The notes beneath the pieces are model-generated. The model did no database searches. It saw only the letters and a program-made list of their open reading frames with translations, and was not told the origin of the DNA. The position numbers were made by a program, and so were the translations under genes. A stretch of DNA of 51,516 nucleotides from Micromonosporaceae bacterium (GTDB lineage: Bacteria; Actinomycetota; Actinomycetes; Mycobacteriales; Micromonosporaceae), in assembly GCA_009377645.1 (NCBI GenBank), contig WHTQ01000027.1, positions 1 through 51,516 on the forward strand, written 5' to 3'. Shown one piece after another: positions 16,309 through 26,211 of the stretch (its first letter is position 1; each line of letters starts with the position of its first letter).

Positions 16309-17615
16309 CGCGCGTTCTCCGGGATGATCGACAGCGCCTCCTTGACCGTGGCCAGATGCCGCTCCGCCTCCGTCGCCCGGCCGTGCTCCAGGATGCTCCG
16401 GGCCACCGTGACCATCTGCGGGTAGGCGGCGCGCAGCAGGTGGTTGGCGTAGATCACCATGTTCACCCCGTGGTCGGCCAGCTCGGCCTCGGTGACCTGG
16501 TGGTAGCTGGTCGGCACCGCCACCAGCGGCACCCGCGTCGGCAGCTTCTCGAACAGCTCGCAGAACGCGAACACCTCGTCCGGGGACGACTGGCGGCTGT
16601 GGATCATGATGCCGTCCGCGCCCGCCTCGATGTACGCCTCGGCCCGGCGGATCGCGTCGTCCAGGCCCTGCTCGAGGATCAAGCTCTCGATCCGGGCGAT
16701 GATCATGAAATCCTCGGTGATCTGGGCGCGCTTGCCGATCGCCAGCCGCTCGCTGAAGTCCTCGATCGACGACTGGGTCTGCGCCACCTCGGTGCCGAAC
16801 AGCGAGTTGCGCTTCAGACCCTCCTTGTCCTCGATGATCACCGCCGAGACGCCCAGCCGCTCCAGCGACCGGACCGTGAAGGTGAAGTGCTCCGGCTTGC
16901 CGCCGGTGTCGCCGTCGAACACCAGCGGCTTGGTGGTGACCTCGAACAGCTCGTTGAGCGTCTGCAGCCGGGAGGAGATGTCGACCGCCTCGATGTCCGG
17001 CTTGCCCCGGGCGGTCGAGTCGGTCAATGAGCTCGACCACATCCCGTCGAACTCCAGCTTGCGCCCGTCCAGCTCGACCATCGTGCTCTCGATGATCAGG
17101 CCGGTCAGACCGCTGTGCGCCTCCAGGATCCGGACGATCGGCTTGGTGTCCAGCAGCCGGCGCAGCCGGGACAGCCGCACGCTCGGGGTGGTCCCGATCT
17201 GCTTGATCGACTCGTTCAGCTGGGTGGAGGAGATCCCCTGCGTGTAGGGCACCTCCACCAGCCGGCCGCCCCACTGGGCGAGCGCGTCGATCGCCCGCTG
17301 CCGGGTCTGCTGCTGCACGCCGGTGCGCCAGTCGTCCCCGTGCACCACGTAGTCGGGCCGCAGCCGCTCGAGGTTCGGCACGTAGTCGAGGGTCTCCTGC
17401 GCGACCACCCGGGTGACCCCCTGCAGGCTCTCCACCACCGCCTTGCGCTGCTGGTAGGTCATGTGCGGCAGCCGCTTGTAGCCGGCGATCGCCGTGTCAG
17501 TGAGCAGCCCGATGGTCACCTCGCCCAGCTCGGCAGCCCGCCGCAGGATGTTGATGTGCCCGGGGTGGATGAGATCGGCGCTCATCCCCACGTACACAGT
17601 CGGGGTCGTCGACAA
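16305..17615 (-). CDS. aepX: Cytidylyltransferase-phosphoenolpyruvate mutase fusion
   Basis: The protein is 436 residues from a TTG at 17615, chosen because AAGGAGG lies 7 bases upstream and the product then begins right at the first domain. Residues 6-140 are a HxGH-type nucleotidyltransferase: [16 protein letters not shown] at 9-24, VHGDDW at 91-96 and GISSTQL at 127-133. Residues 150-436 are PEP mutase, with FDGDTGG at 233-239 and the diagnostic [10 protein letters not shown] at 262-271, which distinguishes mutases from isocitrate-lyase relatives. The mutase rearranges PEP to phosphonopyruvate, the entry to nearly all C-P compounds. The N-terminal domain resembles CTP:glycerol-3-phosphate or phosphoethanolamine cytidylyltransferases, so it may activate the final phosphonate with CTP. 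It is first in the mutase-decarboxylase-reductase operon. Confidence 0.93.
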   Translation of the reverse strand: MSTTPTVYVGMSADLIHPGHINILRRAAELGEVTIGLLTDTAIAGYKRLPHMTYQQRKAVVESLQGVTRVVAQETLDYVPNLERLRPDYVVHGDDWRTGVQQQTRQRAIDALAQWGGRLVEVPYTQGISSTQLNESIKQIGTTPSVRLSRLRRLLDTKPIVRILEAHSGLTGLIIESTMVELDGRKLEFDGMWSSSLTDSTARGKPDIEAVDISSRLQTLNELFEVTTKPLVFDGDTGGKPEHFTFTVRSLERLGVSAVIIEDKEGLKRNSLFGTEVAQTQSSIEDFSERLAIGKRAQITEDFMIIARIESLILEQGLDDAIRRAEAYIEAGADGIMIHSRQSSPDEVFAFCELFEKLPTRVPLVAVPTSYHQVTEAELADHGVNMVIYANHLLRAAYPQMVTVARSILEHGRATEAERHLATVKEALSIIPENAR

Positions 17616-17800
17616 GACCTGGCCTCCTTGGTTAACCGTCACCCAGTCTAGGGTTAACGCGAGACGAACCTGCAGCGGACGAGGCACCACCTTAGCGTGG
17701 TCGGAGCGTCCTTGCGGCCGGGTGGGCGGAGGAACGGTAGGGTGTCCGGAGCCAGTCGGCGCGGCCCCAACCCCGGCAGCCTCGACCCCGAAGGAAGTTC
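17616..17800. promoter_or_regulatory. Divergent PEP mutase / sulfotransferase promoter region with paired GTTAAC palindromes
   Basis: GGTTAACC (17630-17637) and GTTAAC (17653-17658) have cores exactly 22 bp apart, two helical turns, directly upstream of the AAGGAGG ribosome site of the mutase gene. Between them the minus strand reads TAGACT, a possible -10. The arrangement suits an operator. For the divergent sulfotransferase, TAGGGT at 17738-17743 is a possible -10 and GAAGGAAG lies just before its ATG. Confidence 0.45.
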
Positions 17801-18625
17801 ATGCGTAGATACCTTCCGGCCCCGCTGCGAGCCAGTCTGTCCCGCCTCAAGCGGAGGTTGGCCCGGCGGGTGGTCCGGAGCGCCGCCACCGCCGACAAGT
17901 ACCGCTATGTCTTCATCGTCACCTACGGCCGGTCTGGCTCGACCCTGCTGATGAGCATGCTGAACACGATCCCCGGCTACCGGATCAACGGTGAGAACAA
18001 CAACGCGCTGTACCGGCTGCACCAGGCCGGCGCGGCGATCGACCGGGCCAGCCGGGAACACTCGGGCGCCGAGCATCAGTCCGCCCGGGGCGCCTGGTAC
18101 GGCATGCCGCGGGTGGAGCCCCGGAAGTTCCGGCAGGAGCTGGTCGACAGCTTCGTGACACATGTGCTCCGCCCCGAGCCCGGGGATCGGGTGCTCGGCT
18201 TCAAAGAGATCCGCTACACCAAGTCAGATATGCCGGACCTCGCCGACTTCCTGCGCTTTCTCCGGGGGGCCTTCCCCCACAGCAAGATCATCTTCAACCA
18301 CCGGAACGTGTCGGACACCGCCAAGAGCTCCTGGTGGGCCAGGAACGAGCGGTCGGTGGAGAAGCTCAAGATCGCGGACGAGCGGCTGTCGGCGGTCGCC
18401 GCGGACAAGCGGCACTTCCACTTCTACTACGACGAGATCGACGACAGTCTCGAGAACATTCGGGCGCTGTTCCGGTTCCTCGGCGAGGAGCTCGACGAGG
18501 CGGCGGTCCGCCGGGTGCTCAACACCCGACACTCCCCGGCACCGGCCAAGTACGCCATCGACACCCCGCCCGCGCCACGGGAGGGCTCATCGGCCGAGTC
18601 CCGGTCCAGCCGGCAGCCCCAGTGA
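17801..18625 (+). CDS. PAPS-dependent sulfotransferase family protein
   Basis: The protein is 274 residues. After a basic N-terminus (about 1-30) it has the 5'-phosphosulfate loop VTYGRSGSTLLMSML near 44-58 and, further on, the 3'-phosphate region FNHRNVSDTAKSSWW near 165-179, the two hallmarks of carbohydrate and bacterial sulfotransferases. It would transfer sulfate from PAPS to a hydroxyl, most simply on the glycan built by this locus. It is divergent from the phosphonate operon and shares its promoter region. The basic N-terminus lacks a hydrophobic segment, so the protein is probably cytoplasmic. The acceptor is unknown. No PAPS synthesis genes are in the window. Confidence 0.8.
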   Translation: MRRYLPAPLRASLSRLKRRLARRVVRSAATADKYRYVFIVTYGRSGSTLLMSMLNTIPGYRINGENNNALYRLHQAGAAIDRASREHSGAEHQSARGAWYGMPRVEPRKFRQELVDSFVTHVLRPEPGDRVLGFKEIRYTKSDMPDLADFLRFLRGAFPHSKIIFNHRNVSDTAKSSWWARNERSVEKLKIADERLSAVAADKRHFHFYYDEIDDSLENIRALFRFLGEELDEAAVRRVLNTRHSPAPAKYAIDTPPAPREGSSAESRSSRQPQ

Positions 18626-18652
18626 CCGTCACGTCGGGTTCCCGGCGGGGTG

Positions 18653-19819
18653 TCAAGCGAACGCAGACTCGCCGGTCAGGTGCTGGCCCACCACCAGCTG
18701 GTGGATCTCCGAGGTGCCCTCGTACGTCAACACGCTCTCCAGGTTGTTCGCGTGCCGCATCACCGGATACTCCCCGCTGATGCCGTTCGCCCCCAGGATG
18801 GTGCGGCACTGCCGGGCGATCGCGATCGCCTCCCGGACGTTGTTCAGCTTGCCGGCGCTGACCATCACCGGGGTGAGCCGCCCGGCGTCGGCCGCCCGGC
18901 CGAGGTGCAACGCCAGCAGCTGCCCCTTGGCCAGCTCCAGTGCGGCGTCGGCCAGCTTCGCCTGGGTGAGCTGGAAGGCACCGATCGGCCGGCCGAACTG
19001 GGTCCGGGTCCGGGCATAGTCCACAGTAGCCGCCAGGCAGTCCCGGGCCGCCCCGAGCGCCCCCCATACGATTCCGTACCGGGCCTCGGTCAGGCAGGAC
19101 AGCGGCGCCTTCAGGCCGTTCGCCTCGGGCAGCCGAGCCGCCGCCGGCACCCGTACCTCGTCCAGCACGACCTCCCCGGTCGACGAGGCGCGCAGCGACA
19201 GCTTGTACCGGATCTCCCGCACCGCCATCCCGGGCGCACCGGCCGGCACCAGGAACCCGGCGATCCCGCCGTCGGGCACCCGGGCCCAGACCACCGCCAC
19301 GTCCGCCACCGGCGCGTTCGTGATCCACAGTTTGCTGCCGGTCAGCCGCCAATCGCCCCCGGGCTCGGGGACCGCCCGGGTGGCCATGGACCCCGGGTCG
19401 GATCCGTGGTCCGGCTCGGTCAGCCCGAAGCAGCCGATCGCCTCGCCGGTGGCCATCCGGGGCAGCCACTGCCGCTTCTGCTCCTCCGAGCCGTACCGCC
19501 AGATCGCGTACATCGCCAGCGACCCCTGCACCGAGACCAGCGAGCGGACCCCGGAGTCGGCGGCCTCCAGCTCCAGGCAGGCCAGCCCGTACGCGACGGC
19601 CGAGGCGCCCGCACACCCGTACCCGGTCAGGTGCATCCCGAGCAGGCCGAGCTTGCCGAACTCCCGGGCCAGCTCGCGGGCGGGGAACCGGCCGTCCTCG
19701 TACCACTGCGCCACCTGCGGCCGGACCTCGTCGCCGACCAGCTTGGCCACCACCGCCCGGACGTCCCGCTCCTCGTCGGTCAGCAGCCGGTCGATGTCCA
19801 GCAGATCCAGCCCACCCAT
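18653..19819 (-). CDS. Acyl-CoA dehydrogenase, glutaryl-CoA dehydrogenase-like
   Basis: The protein is 388 residues. It shows the acyl-CoA dehydrogenase signature CFGLTEPDHGSDPGSM near 129-144, KLWITNAPVADVAVV, the FAD-site stretch RTRTQFGRPIGAFQL and, at the C-terminus, TYEGTSEIHQLVVGQ, whose Glu in YEGT is the catalytic base position of the glutaryl-CoA and short-chain families. It would oxidise an acyl-CoA to the enoyl-CoA with FAD, passing electrons to ETF. The start ATG at 19819 lies 6 bases after TAGGGT on the minus strand (19826-19831), so its mRNA may be leaderless. It is 29 bp downstream of lon and appears functionally unrelated to it. Substrate assignment is tentative. Confidence 0.85.
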   Translation of the reverse strand: MGGLDLLDIDRLLTDEERDVRAVVAKLVGDEVRPQVAQWYEDGRFPARELAREFGKLGLLGMHLTGYGCAGASAVAYGLACLELEAADSGVRSLVSVQGSLAMYAIWRYGSEEQKRQWLPRMATGEAIGCFGLTEPDHGSDPGSMATRAVPEPGGDWRLTGSKLWITNAPVADVAVVWARVPDGGIAGFLVPAGAPGMAVREIRYKLSLRASSTGEVVLDEVRVPAAARLPEANGLKAPLSCLTEARYGIVWGALGAARDCLAATVDYARTRTQFGRPIGAFQLTQAKLADAALELAKGQLLALHLGRAADAGRLTPVMVSAGKLNNVREAIAIARQCRTILGANGISGEYPVMRHANNLESVLTYEGTSEIHQLVVGQHLTGESAFA

Positions 19820-19848
19820 CCCCCCACCCTAGGCTGGCCCTGGGGAGG

Positions 19849-22245
<2,397 letters not shown>

Positions 22246-22274
22246 AGCTCACACCTCGTCCGACGAGTAGCTCC

Positions 22275-22299
22275 TAGTTGAGCCAACCCGGCTCAACTA
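22275..22299. promoter_or_regulatory. HAIR-like HspR operator upstream of lon
   Basis: TAGTTGAGCC (22275-22284) and GGCTCAACTA (22290-22299) form a perfect 10-bp inverted repeat separated by 5 bases. The core TTGAG-N9-CTCAA has exactly the spacing of the HAIR consensus CTTGAGT-N7-ACTCAAG bound by the heat-shock repressor HspR. It lies 30 bp upstream of the lon start codon. A second short perfect hairpin, ACCCGG-TCG-CCGGGT, lies at 22336-22350. Confidence 0.7.
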
Positions 22300-22418
22300 C
22301 CCAGGCGTAACCGCCCCGCCCGCCCGGTTGTTTCCACCCGGTCGCCGGGTTCGCTCTCAGCGATCGCTGCCCGGCCGGGGCCGATCCGGAAGAGCGACCA
22401 GTGGCACCGGATCACTCG

Positions 22419-22453
22419 TTGATTCCGAAGATATGACGTAGTATCTTAGGAAG
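22419..22453 (+). promoter_or_regulatory. Promoter and palindromic operator of the toxin-antitoxin-like operon
   Basis: TTGATT (22419-22424) and TATCTT (22442-22447) are separated by 17 bases, a near-ideal -35/-10 pair. The -10 ends 6 bases before the ATG at 22454, so the transcript should begin at or next to the start codon. AAGATA (22428-22433) and TATCTT form a 6-bp inverted repeat whose right arm is the -10 box itself, as expected for autorepression. Confidence 0.65.
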
Positions 22454-22927
22454 ATGCCCGCCGACGTGATCTACACCGCTAGCGATCTCGACCGTAAGCG
22501 TCGCGAAGTGACCAATGCCGCCCGGCATGGCCTGGCCCGCATCCGCGACACCGACGGGACGGGTCTGGTGCTGCTGCGCGCTCATCACTACGAGGTGCTC
22601 GAGACCGTTAGTCGCTGGCACGACCGGTTAGCAGTGGTTGACCGGGTACGTGCGAAGCCCGCCGCAGATCGCGACATCAGCGACTTCGGCGACCTCACCT
22701 GGTTGCGCCATCTGGACGACGCCGATCTCGCCACGTTTGTCAGCGAGGTCCGGAGCGCCGTTTCGCTGGCCTATCACGACGATGACCTGGCTGAGCTGGA
22801 ACGCCTGGTCCACGACTGGCGGGTCACTGCCTACGAGCTCGCCGACTCGGCGCGCCGCGAGGCGCTATTGGGTGCCTTCGACGCCGACGACTTTGTGGAA
22901 GCTGCCCGGCCCGAGCCCCGCTCGTGA
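22454..22927 (+). CDS. Antitoxin-like protein (Phd/YefM-like N-terminus)
   Basis: The protein is 157 residues. The N-terminal 60 residues resemble Phd/YefM-type antitoxins: a short strand VIYTASDLDRKRREVTNAAR, then a helix and RIRDTDGTGLVLLRAHHYEVL, the usual 'mark a residue, then strand' layout of that fold. The rest is acidic and helical (ISDFGDLTWLRHLDDADLA), plausible as a toxin-neutralising tail, and is longer than typical 80-90 residue antitoxins. Its stop overlaps the start of a RelE-like gene (GTGA). The promoter appears leaderless and carries a palindrome over the -10, fitting autoregulation. The family call is from pattern and context only. Confidence 0.6.
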   Translation: MPADVIYTASDLDRKRREVTNAARHGLARIRDTDGTGLVLLRAHHYEVLETVSRWHDRLAVVDRVRAKPAADRDISDFGDLTWLRHLDDADLATFVSEVRSAVSLAYHDDDLAELERLVHDWRVTAYELADSARREALLGAFDADDFVEAARPEPRS

Positions 22928-23310
22928 CCGGCGGCGCCTACCGGCCGTTCCAGCCTGCCCGCCGGCCCGGCGGGAAGCCGGCGGCGAGACCCCGCTACCG
23001 AGTGCTCGTCCACCGGCGGTTCGCTCAAGCGTGGGGCGAACTGCCCGACCGGGTCGGGCTGGCTTCAGCGCGGCAGTTCTACGACCACGTAGCCGCTACC
23101 CCCGGTCAACCTGCCCCCATCAACCGTACGGGCGTGCTGCGAGGCCGGGCCGGCGAACCAATGGCACCGGGCTTCTCGCGAACGATCCACTACGAGATCA
23201 GCGGCGCTGGCAGGATCGACTACCAGTACCACGACTCATACATCGACGGCGCGCACGGCGACCCGCATCCGGTCGTGTTCATCCGGTCTATCAATCTATC
23301 CAGCCACTGA
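22924..23310 (+). CDS. RelE/ParE-like toxin candidate
   Basis: The protein is 128 residues. After about 24 proline- and arginine-rich residues it reads YRVLVHRRFAQAWGELPDRV, which resembles the first strand and helices of RelE/ParE-fold toxins, and it ends with SRTIHYEISGAGRIDYQYHD and HPVVFIRSINLSSH, like the late beta strands of that fold. It begins at a GTG inside the stop of the antitoxin-like gene, the expected coupling in such modules. If real, it would be an mRNA interferase or gyrase poison held inactive by its partner. Catalytic residues cannot be assigned with confidence. It converges on pntB with a 15-bp gap. Confidence 0.55.
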   Translation: MTGGAYRPFQPARRPGGKPAARPRYRVLVHRRFAQAWGELPDRVGLASARQFYDHVAATPGQPAPINRTGVLRGRAGEPMAPGFSRTIHYEISGAGRIDYQYHDSYIDGAHGDPHPVVFIRSINLSSH

Positions 23311-23325
23311 CTGAGTGAGACAGGG

Positions 23326-24696
23326 TCACAGGCTCTTGACCGAGGTGACCAGCTTGCCGAGCGAGTCCTTGGCGTCGCCGAACAGCAGCGTGGTCTTCGG
23401 GTCGTGGAGCAGCTCGTTCTCGATCCCGGCGAAGCCGGGACGCAGCGAGCGCTTCAGGAACACGATCGACTTCGCCTCGTCGGCGGCCAGGATCGGCATC
23501 CCGTAGATCGGGGACCCCGGCGCCGACCGGGCCGCCGGGTTCACCACGTCGTTCGCGCCCACCACCAGCGCCACATCCGCGGTCTTGAACTCCGGGTTGA
23601 CCGAGTCCATCTCCTTCAGCTTGTCGTAGGGCACGTCCGCCTCGGCCAGCAGCACGTTCATGTGCCCGGGCATCCGGCCGGCGACCGGGTGGATCGCGTA
23701 GCTCACCTCGATCCCGCGCCGCTCCAGCTCCCCGGCCAGGTCCCGGAGCGCGTGCTGGGCCTGCGCCACCGCCAGCCCGTACCCCGGTGCCATGATCACC
23801 TTCCGGGCATAGCCGAGCAGGATCGCCACGTCCTCGGCGCTGGCGGACCGGACCGGCCGGTCGGTCTCCGCCCCGCCGCCCAGCGTCGAGCCACCCGCGA
23901 ACGCCCCGAACAGGATGTTGGTGACCGGCCGGCCCATCGCCTTCGCCATCAGCCGGGTCAGCAGCGTCCCGGACGCGCCGACCAGCGTGCCGGCCACGAT
24001 CAGCAGCGTGTTCTCCAGCACGTAGCCGCTGGCCGCGACCGTGATCCCGCTGAACGCGTTCAGCAGCGAGATCACGATCGGCACGTCCGCCCCGCCCACC
24101 GGCAGCACGAACAGCACCCCGAGCCCGAGGCTGAGCCCGACCAGCGCCCCGACCAGCCAGGTCGGGCCGCCCCACGGCAGCCAGACACCCGCCGCCACGG
24201 TCGCCGCCAGCGCCAGCCCGAACACCCACCGGGCACCCGGGTAGATCAGCGGCCGGCCGCTCATCAGCTCCTGCAGCCGGGCGAAGGCCACCATCGAGCC
24301 GGAGAACGCGACCGCCCCGATCAGCACCGTGAACGCCGCCACCGCCAGCCGGCCGGTGTCCGGCGTCCCCTCCACCATCTCCAGCGCCGCGATCGTCGCC
24401 CCGGCGGCCCCGCCGACCCCGTTGAAGACCGCCACCATCTGCGGCATCGCGGTCATCACCACCCGCCGGGCGGCCACCGCCCCGACCGCGCCGCCGACCA
24501 CCATCGCCGCCAGGACCGCCAGCAGCCGGTCCGGCCGCTCCACCAGCAGGATCACCACCACCGCCAGCACCGCCCCGGCGGCGCCGACCGCGTTGCCGAC
24601 CCGGGCGGTACGCGGGGAGGACAGCCCCTTGAGGGCCACGATGAAGCACACCGCGACCAGCAGGTACGCCAGTGCCGTCCCGCTGTCTCCGGTCAC
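23326..24696 (-). CDS. pntB: NAD(P) transhydrogenase subunit beta
   Basis: The protein is 456 residues, a normal length for PntB. The first 270 or so residues hold multiple hydrophobic segments that form the proton channel with the alpha membrane subunit. The C-terminal NADP(H)-binding domain III has YGLAVAQAQHALRDLAG, HPVAGRMPGHMNVLLAEA and VVGANDVVNPAAR, all family hallmarks. The enzyme uses the proton gradient to drive hydride transfer from NADH to NADP+. GTG 24696 is chosen because it overlaps the stop of the preceding subunit gene (GTGA) and gives the expected N-terminus. It is the last gene of the pnt operon. Confidence 0.95.
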   Translation of the reverse strand: MTGDSGTALAYLLVAVCFIVALKGLSSPRTARVGNAVGAAGAVLAVVVILLVERPDRLLAVLAAMVVGGAVGAVAARRVVMTAMPQMVAVFNGVGGAAGATIAALEMVEGTPDTGRLAVAAFTVLIGAVAFSGSMVAFARLQELMSGRPLIYPGARWVFGLALAATVAAGVWLPWGGPTWLVGALVGLSLGLGVLFVLPVGGADVPIVISLLNAFSGITVAASGYVLENTLLIVAGTLVGASGTLLTRLMAKAMGRPVTNILFGAFAGGSTLGGGAETDRPVRSASAEDVAILLGYARKVIMAPGYGLAVAQAQHALRDLAGELERRGIEVSYAIHPVAGRMPGHMNVLLAEADVPYDKLKEMDSVNPEFKTADVALVVGANDVVNPAARSAPGSPIYGMPILAADEAKSIVFLKRSLRPGFAGIENELLHDPKTTLLFGDAKDSLGKLVTSVKSL

Positions 24697-24971
24697 GACC
24701 GCCGCCGGAACATCTGCAGCATCCGGTCGGTAACCAGGAACCCGCCGACCAGGTTCACGCTCGCCAGCGCGACCGCCACCAGCGCCAGGGTCACGGCCAC
24801 CGCCGACTCCGCCACCGAGGCGATGATGACCGTGCCGACCAGCACGATCCCGCTGATCGCGTTGGAGCCCGACATCAGCGGAGTGTGCAGGGTCGAGGAG
24901 ACCTTCGAGATCACCTCGTACCCGACGAACGCCGCCAGCACGAACACTGTCAGCAGGGCCACACCGTCCAT
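24693..24971 (-). CDS. pntAB: NAD(P) transhydrogenase subunit alpha part 2
   Basis: This 92-residue membrane protein has three hydrophobic segments (about 5-22, 33-55, 60-80) and the family-like stretches FVGYEVISKVSSTLHTPLMS and NAISGIVLVG. It is the membrane part of the transhydrogenase alpha chain, which in actinobacteria is encoded separately from the NAD-binding part. It lies 53 bp after the pntAA gene and overlaps pntB by 4 bp. Confidence 0.95.
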   Translation of the reverse strand: MDGVALLTVFVLAAFVGYEVISKVSSTLHTPLMSGSNAISGIVLVGTVIIASVAESAVAVTLALVAVALASVNLVGGFLVTDRMLQMFRRRS

Positions 24972-25024
24972 CTACCGTTCCTCCTTGCAGCGACCTACCC
25001 CGGCAGCGCGGACCCGGTTGGTTG

Positions 25025-26170
25025 TCATCCGCCCTCCTTCTCCAGCAGCTCCCGGGTCGGGGCGTGCCGCACCTCACCGGCGTGGGTGACGCAGCAGCCG
25101 GCCAGCACCTCGTCGGACAGGTCTGGCGCCAGCGCGCCGTCGACCACCAGCAGCTGCACCAGGTTCGCCACGTTCGTCGCGTACAGCGCGCTCGCCTGCC
25201 CAGGCAGCTGGCTGGGCACGTTCCGCCCGCCCCAGACCATCACCCCGCCGACGTCGATCGCCTCCCCCGGCCGCGCGCCGGCGACGTTGCCGCCGGACTC
25301 GGCGGCCAGGTCGATCACCACCGAACCGGGCTTCATCGCCGCCACCATCTCCTCGGTGACCAGCAGCGGCGCCGGCCGGCCCGGCACCGCCGCGGTGGTG
25401 ATCAGCGCGTCGGCGGCGGCCACGTGCGGCGCCAGCAGCTCGCGCTGCCGGGCCGCCCGCTCCGCCCCCGCCTCCCGGGCATACCCGCCGGTGCCCTCCA
25501 GCGGCGGCAGGTCCAGCTCGACGAAGTCCGCCCCGACACTGCGCACCTCCTCGGCCGCCGCGGCCCGCACGTCGTACGCGGAGACCAGCGCCCCCAGCCG
25601 GCGGGCGGTCGCGATCGCCTGCAGCCCGGCCACCCCGGCTCCGAGCACCAGCACCCGGGCCGGCGGGACGGTCCCGGCGGCGGTCATCAGCAGCGGGAAG
25701 AACCGGGGCAGCCGCTCGGCGGCGATCAGCGCCGCCCGGTAGCCGGCGACCATCGCCTGCGACGACAGCGCGTCCATTCCCTGGGCGCGGGAGATCCGGG
25801 GCACCAGCTCCATCGCGAACGAGGTCCGGCCGGTGTCCCGCAGCGCCCGCACCAGCGGCAGCTCCGCTCCGGTCGGCAGGTACGAGATCGTGACGGCGCC
25901 CTCGGCCAGCCGCTTGACCTGCTCCGGGGTGGGCGGCTGCACCCCGACCAGCAGCTGCGCCTCGTCCAGCGCCTCGCCGCTGACCGTCGCGCCGACCTTC
26001 GCGTACCCGGCGTCGTCGAACCCGGCGGCCGCGCCGGCACCCGGCTCCACCCGTACCTGCAGGCCTGCCAGCCCGGTCAGCTTGCCGACCGCCGCCGGCA
26101 CCAGCGCCACCCGGCGCTCGTGCTCCCTGGTCTCCCGCGGTACCGCCACCACCACCTGCACAGCGCTCAC
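25025..26170 (-). CDS. pntAA: NAD(P) transhydrogenase subunit alpha part 1
   Basis: The protein is 381 residues, the soluble NAD(H)-binding domain I of proton-translocating transhydrogenase. It begins with AVPRETREHERRVALVPAAV, the alanine dehydrogenase/PNT N-terminal signature, and carries the Rossmann loop VLVLGAGVAGLQAIATARRL near 165-184. GTG 26170 is chosen because AAGG lies about 7 bases upstream and the family motif begins within 10 residues; an extension to 26215 would overlap the preceding gene. It starts 41 bp after the response regulator gene on the same strand, so the kinase, regulator and pnt genes may form one transcript. Confidence 0.93.
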   Translation of the reverse strand: MSAVQVVVAVPRETREHERRVALVPAAVGKLTGLAGLQVRVEPGAGAAAGFDDAGYAKVGATVSGEALDEAQLLVGVQPPTPEQVKRLAEGAVTISYLPTGAELPLVRALRDTGRTSFAMELVPRISRAQGMDALSSQAMVAGYRAALIAAERLPRFFPLLMTAAGTVPPARVLVLGAGVAGLQAIATARRLGALVSAYDVRAAAAEEVRSVGADFVELDLPPLEGTGGYAREAGAERAARQRELLAPHVAAADALITTAAVPGRPAPLLVTEEMVAAMKPGSVVIDLAAESGGNVAGARPGEAIDVGGVMVWGGRNVPSQLPGQASALYATNVANLVQLLVVDGALAPDLSDEVLAGCCVTHAGEVRHAPTRELLEKEGG

Positions 26171-26211
26171 CCTAAGCCCTTCTCCCGAAGCTCCGGACGC
26201 TCCCCGGACGG

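Noticed and set aside
24697-25077. N-terminal extension of PntB
   Set aside because: It runs through pntAB in another frame; GTG 24696 gives the family-typical N-terminus and GTGA coupling.
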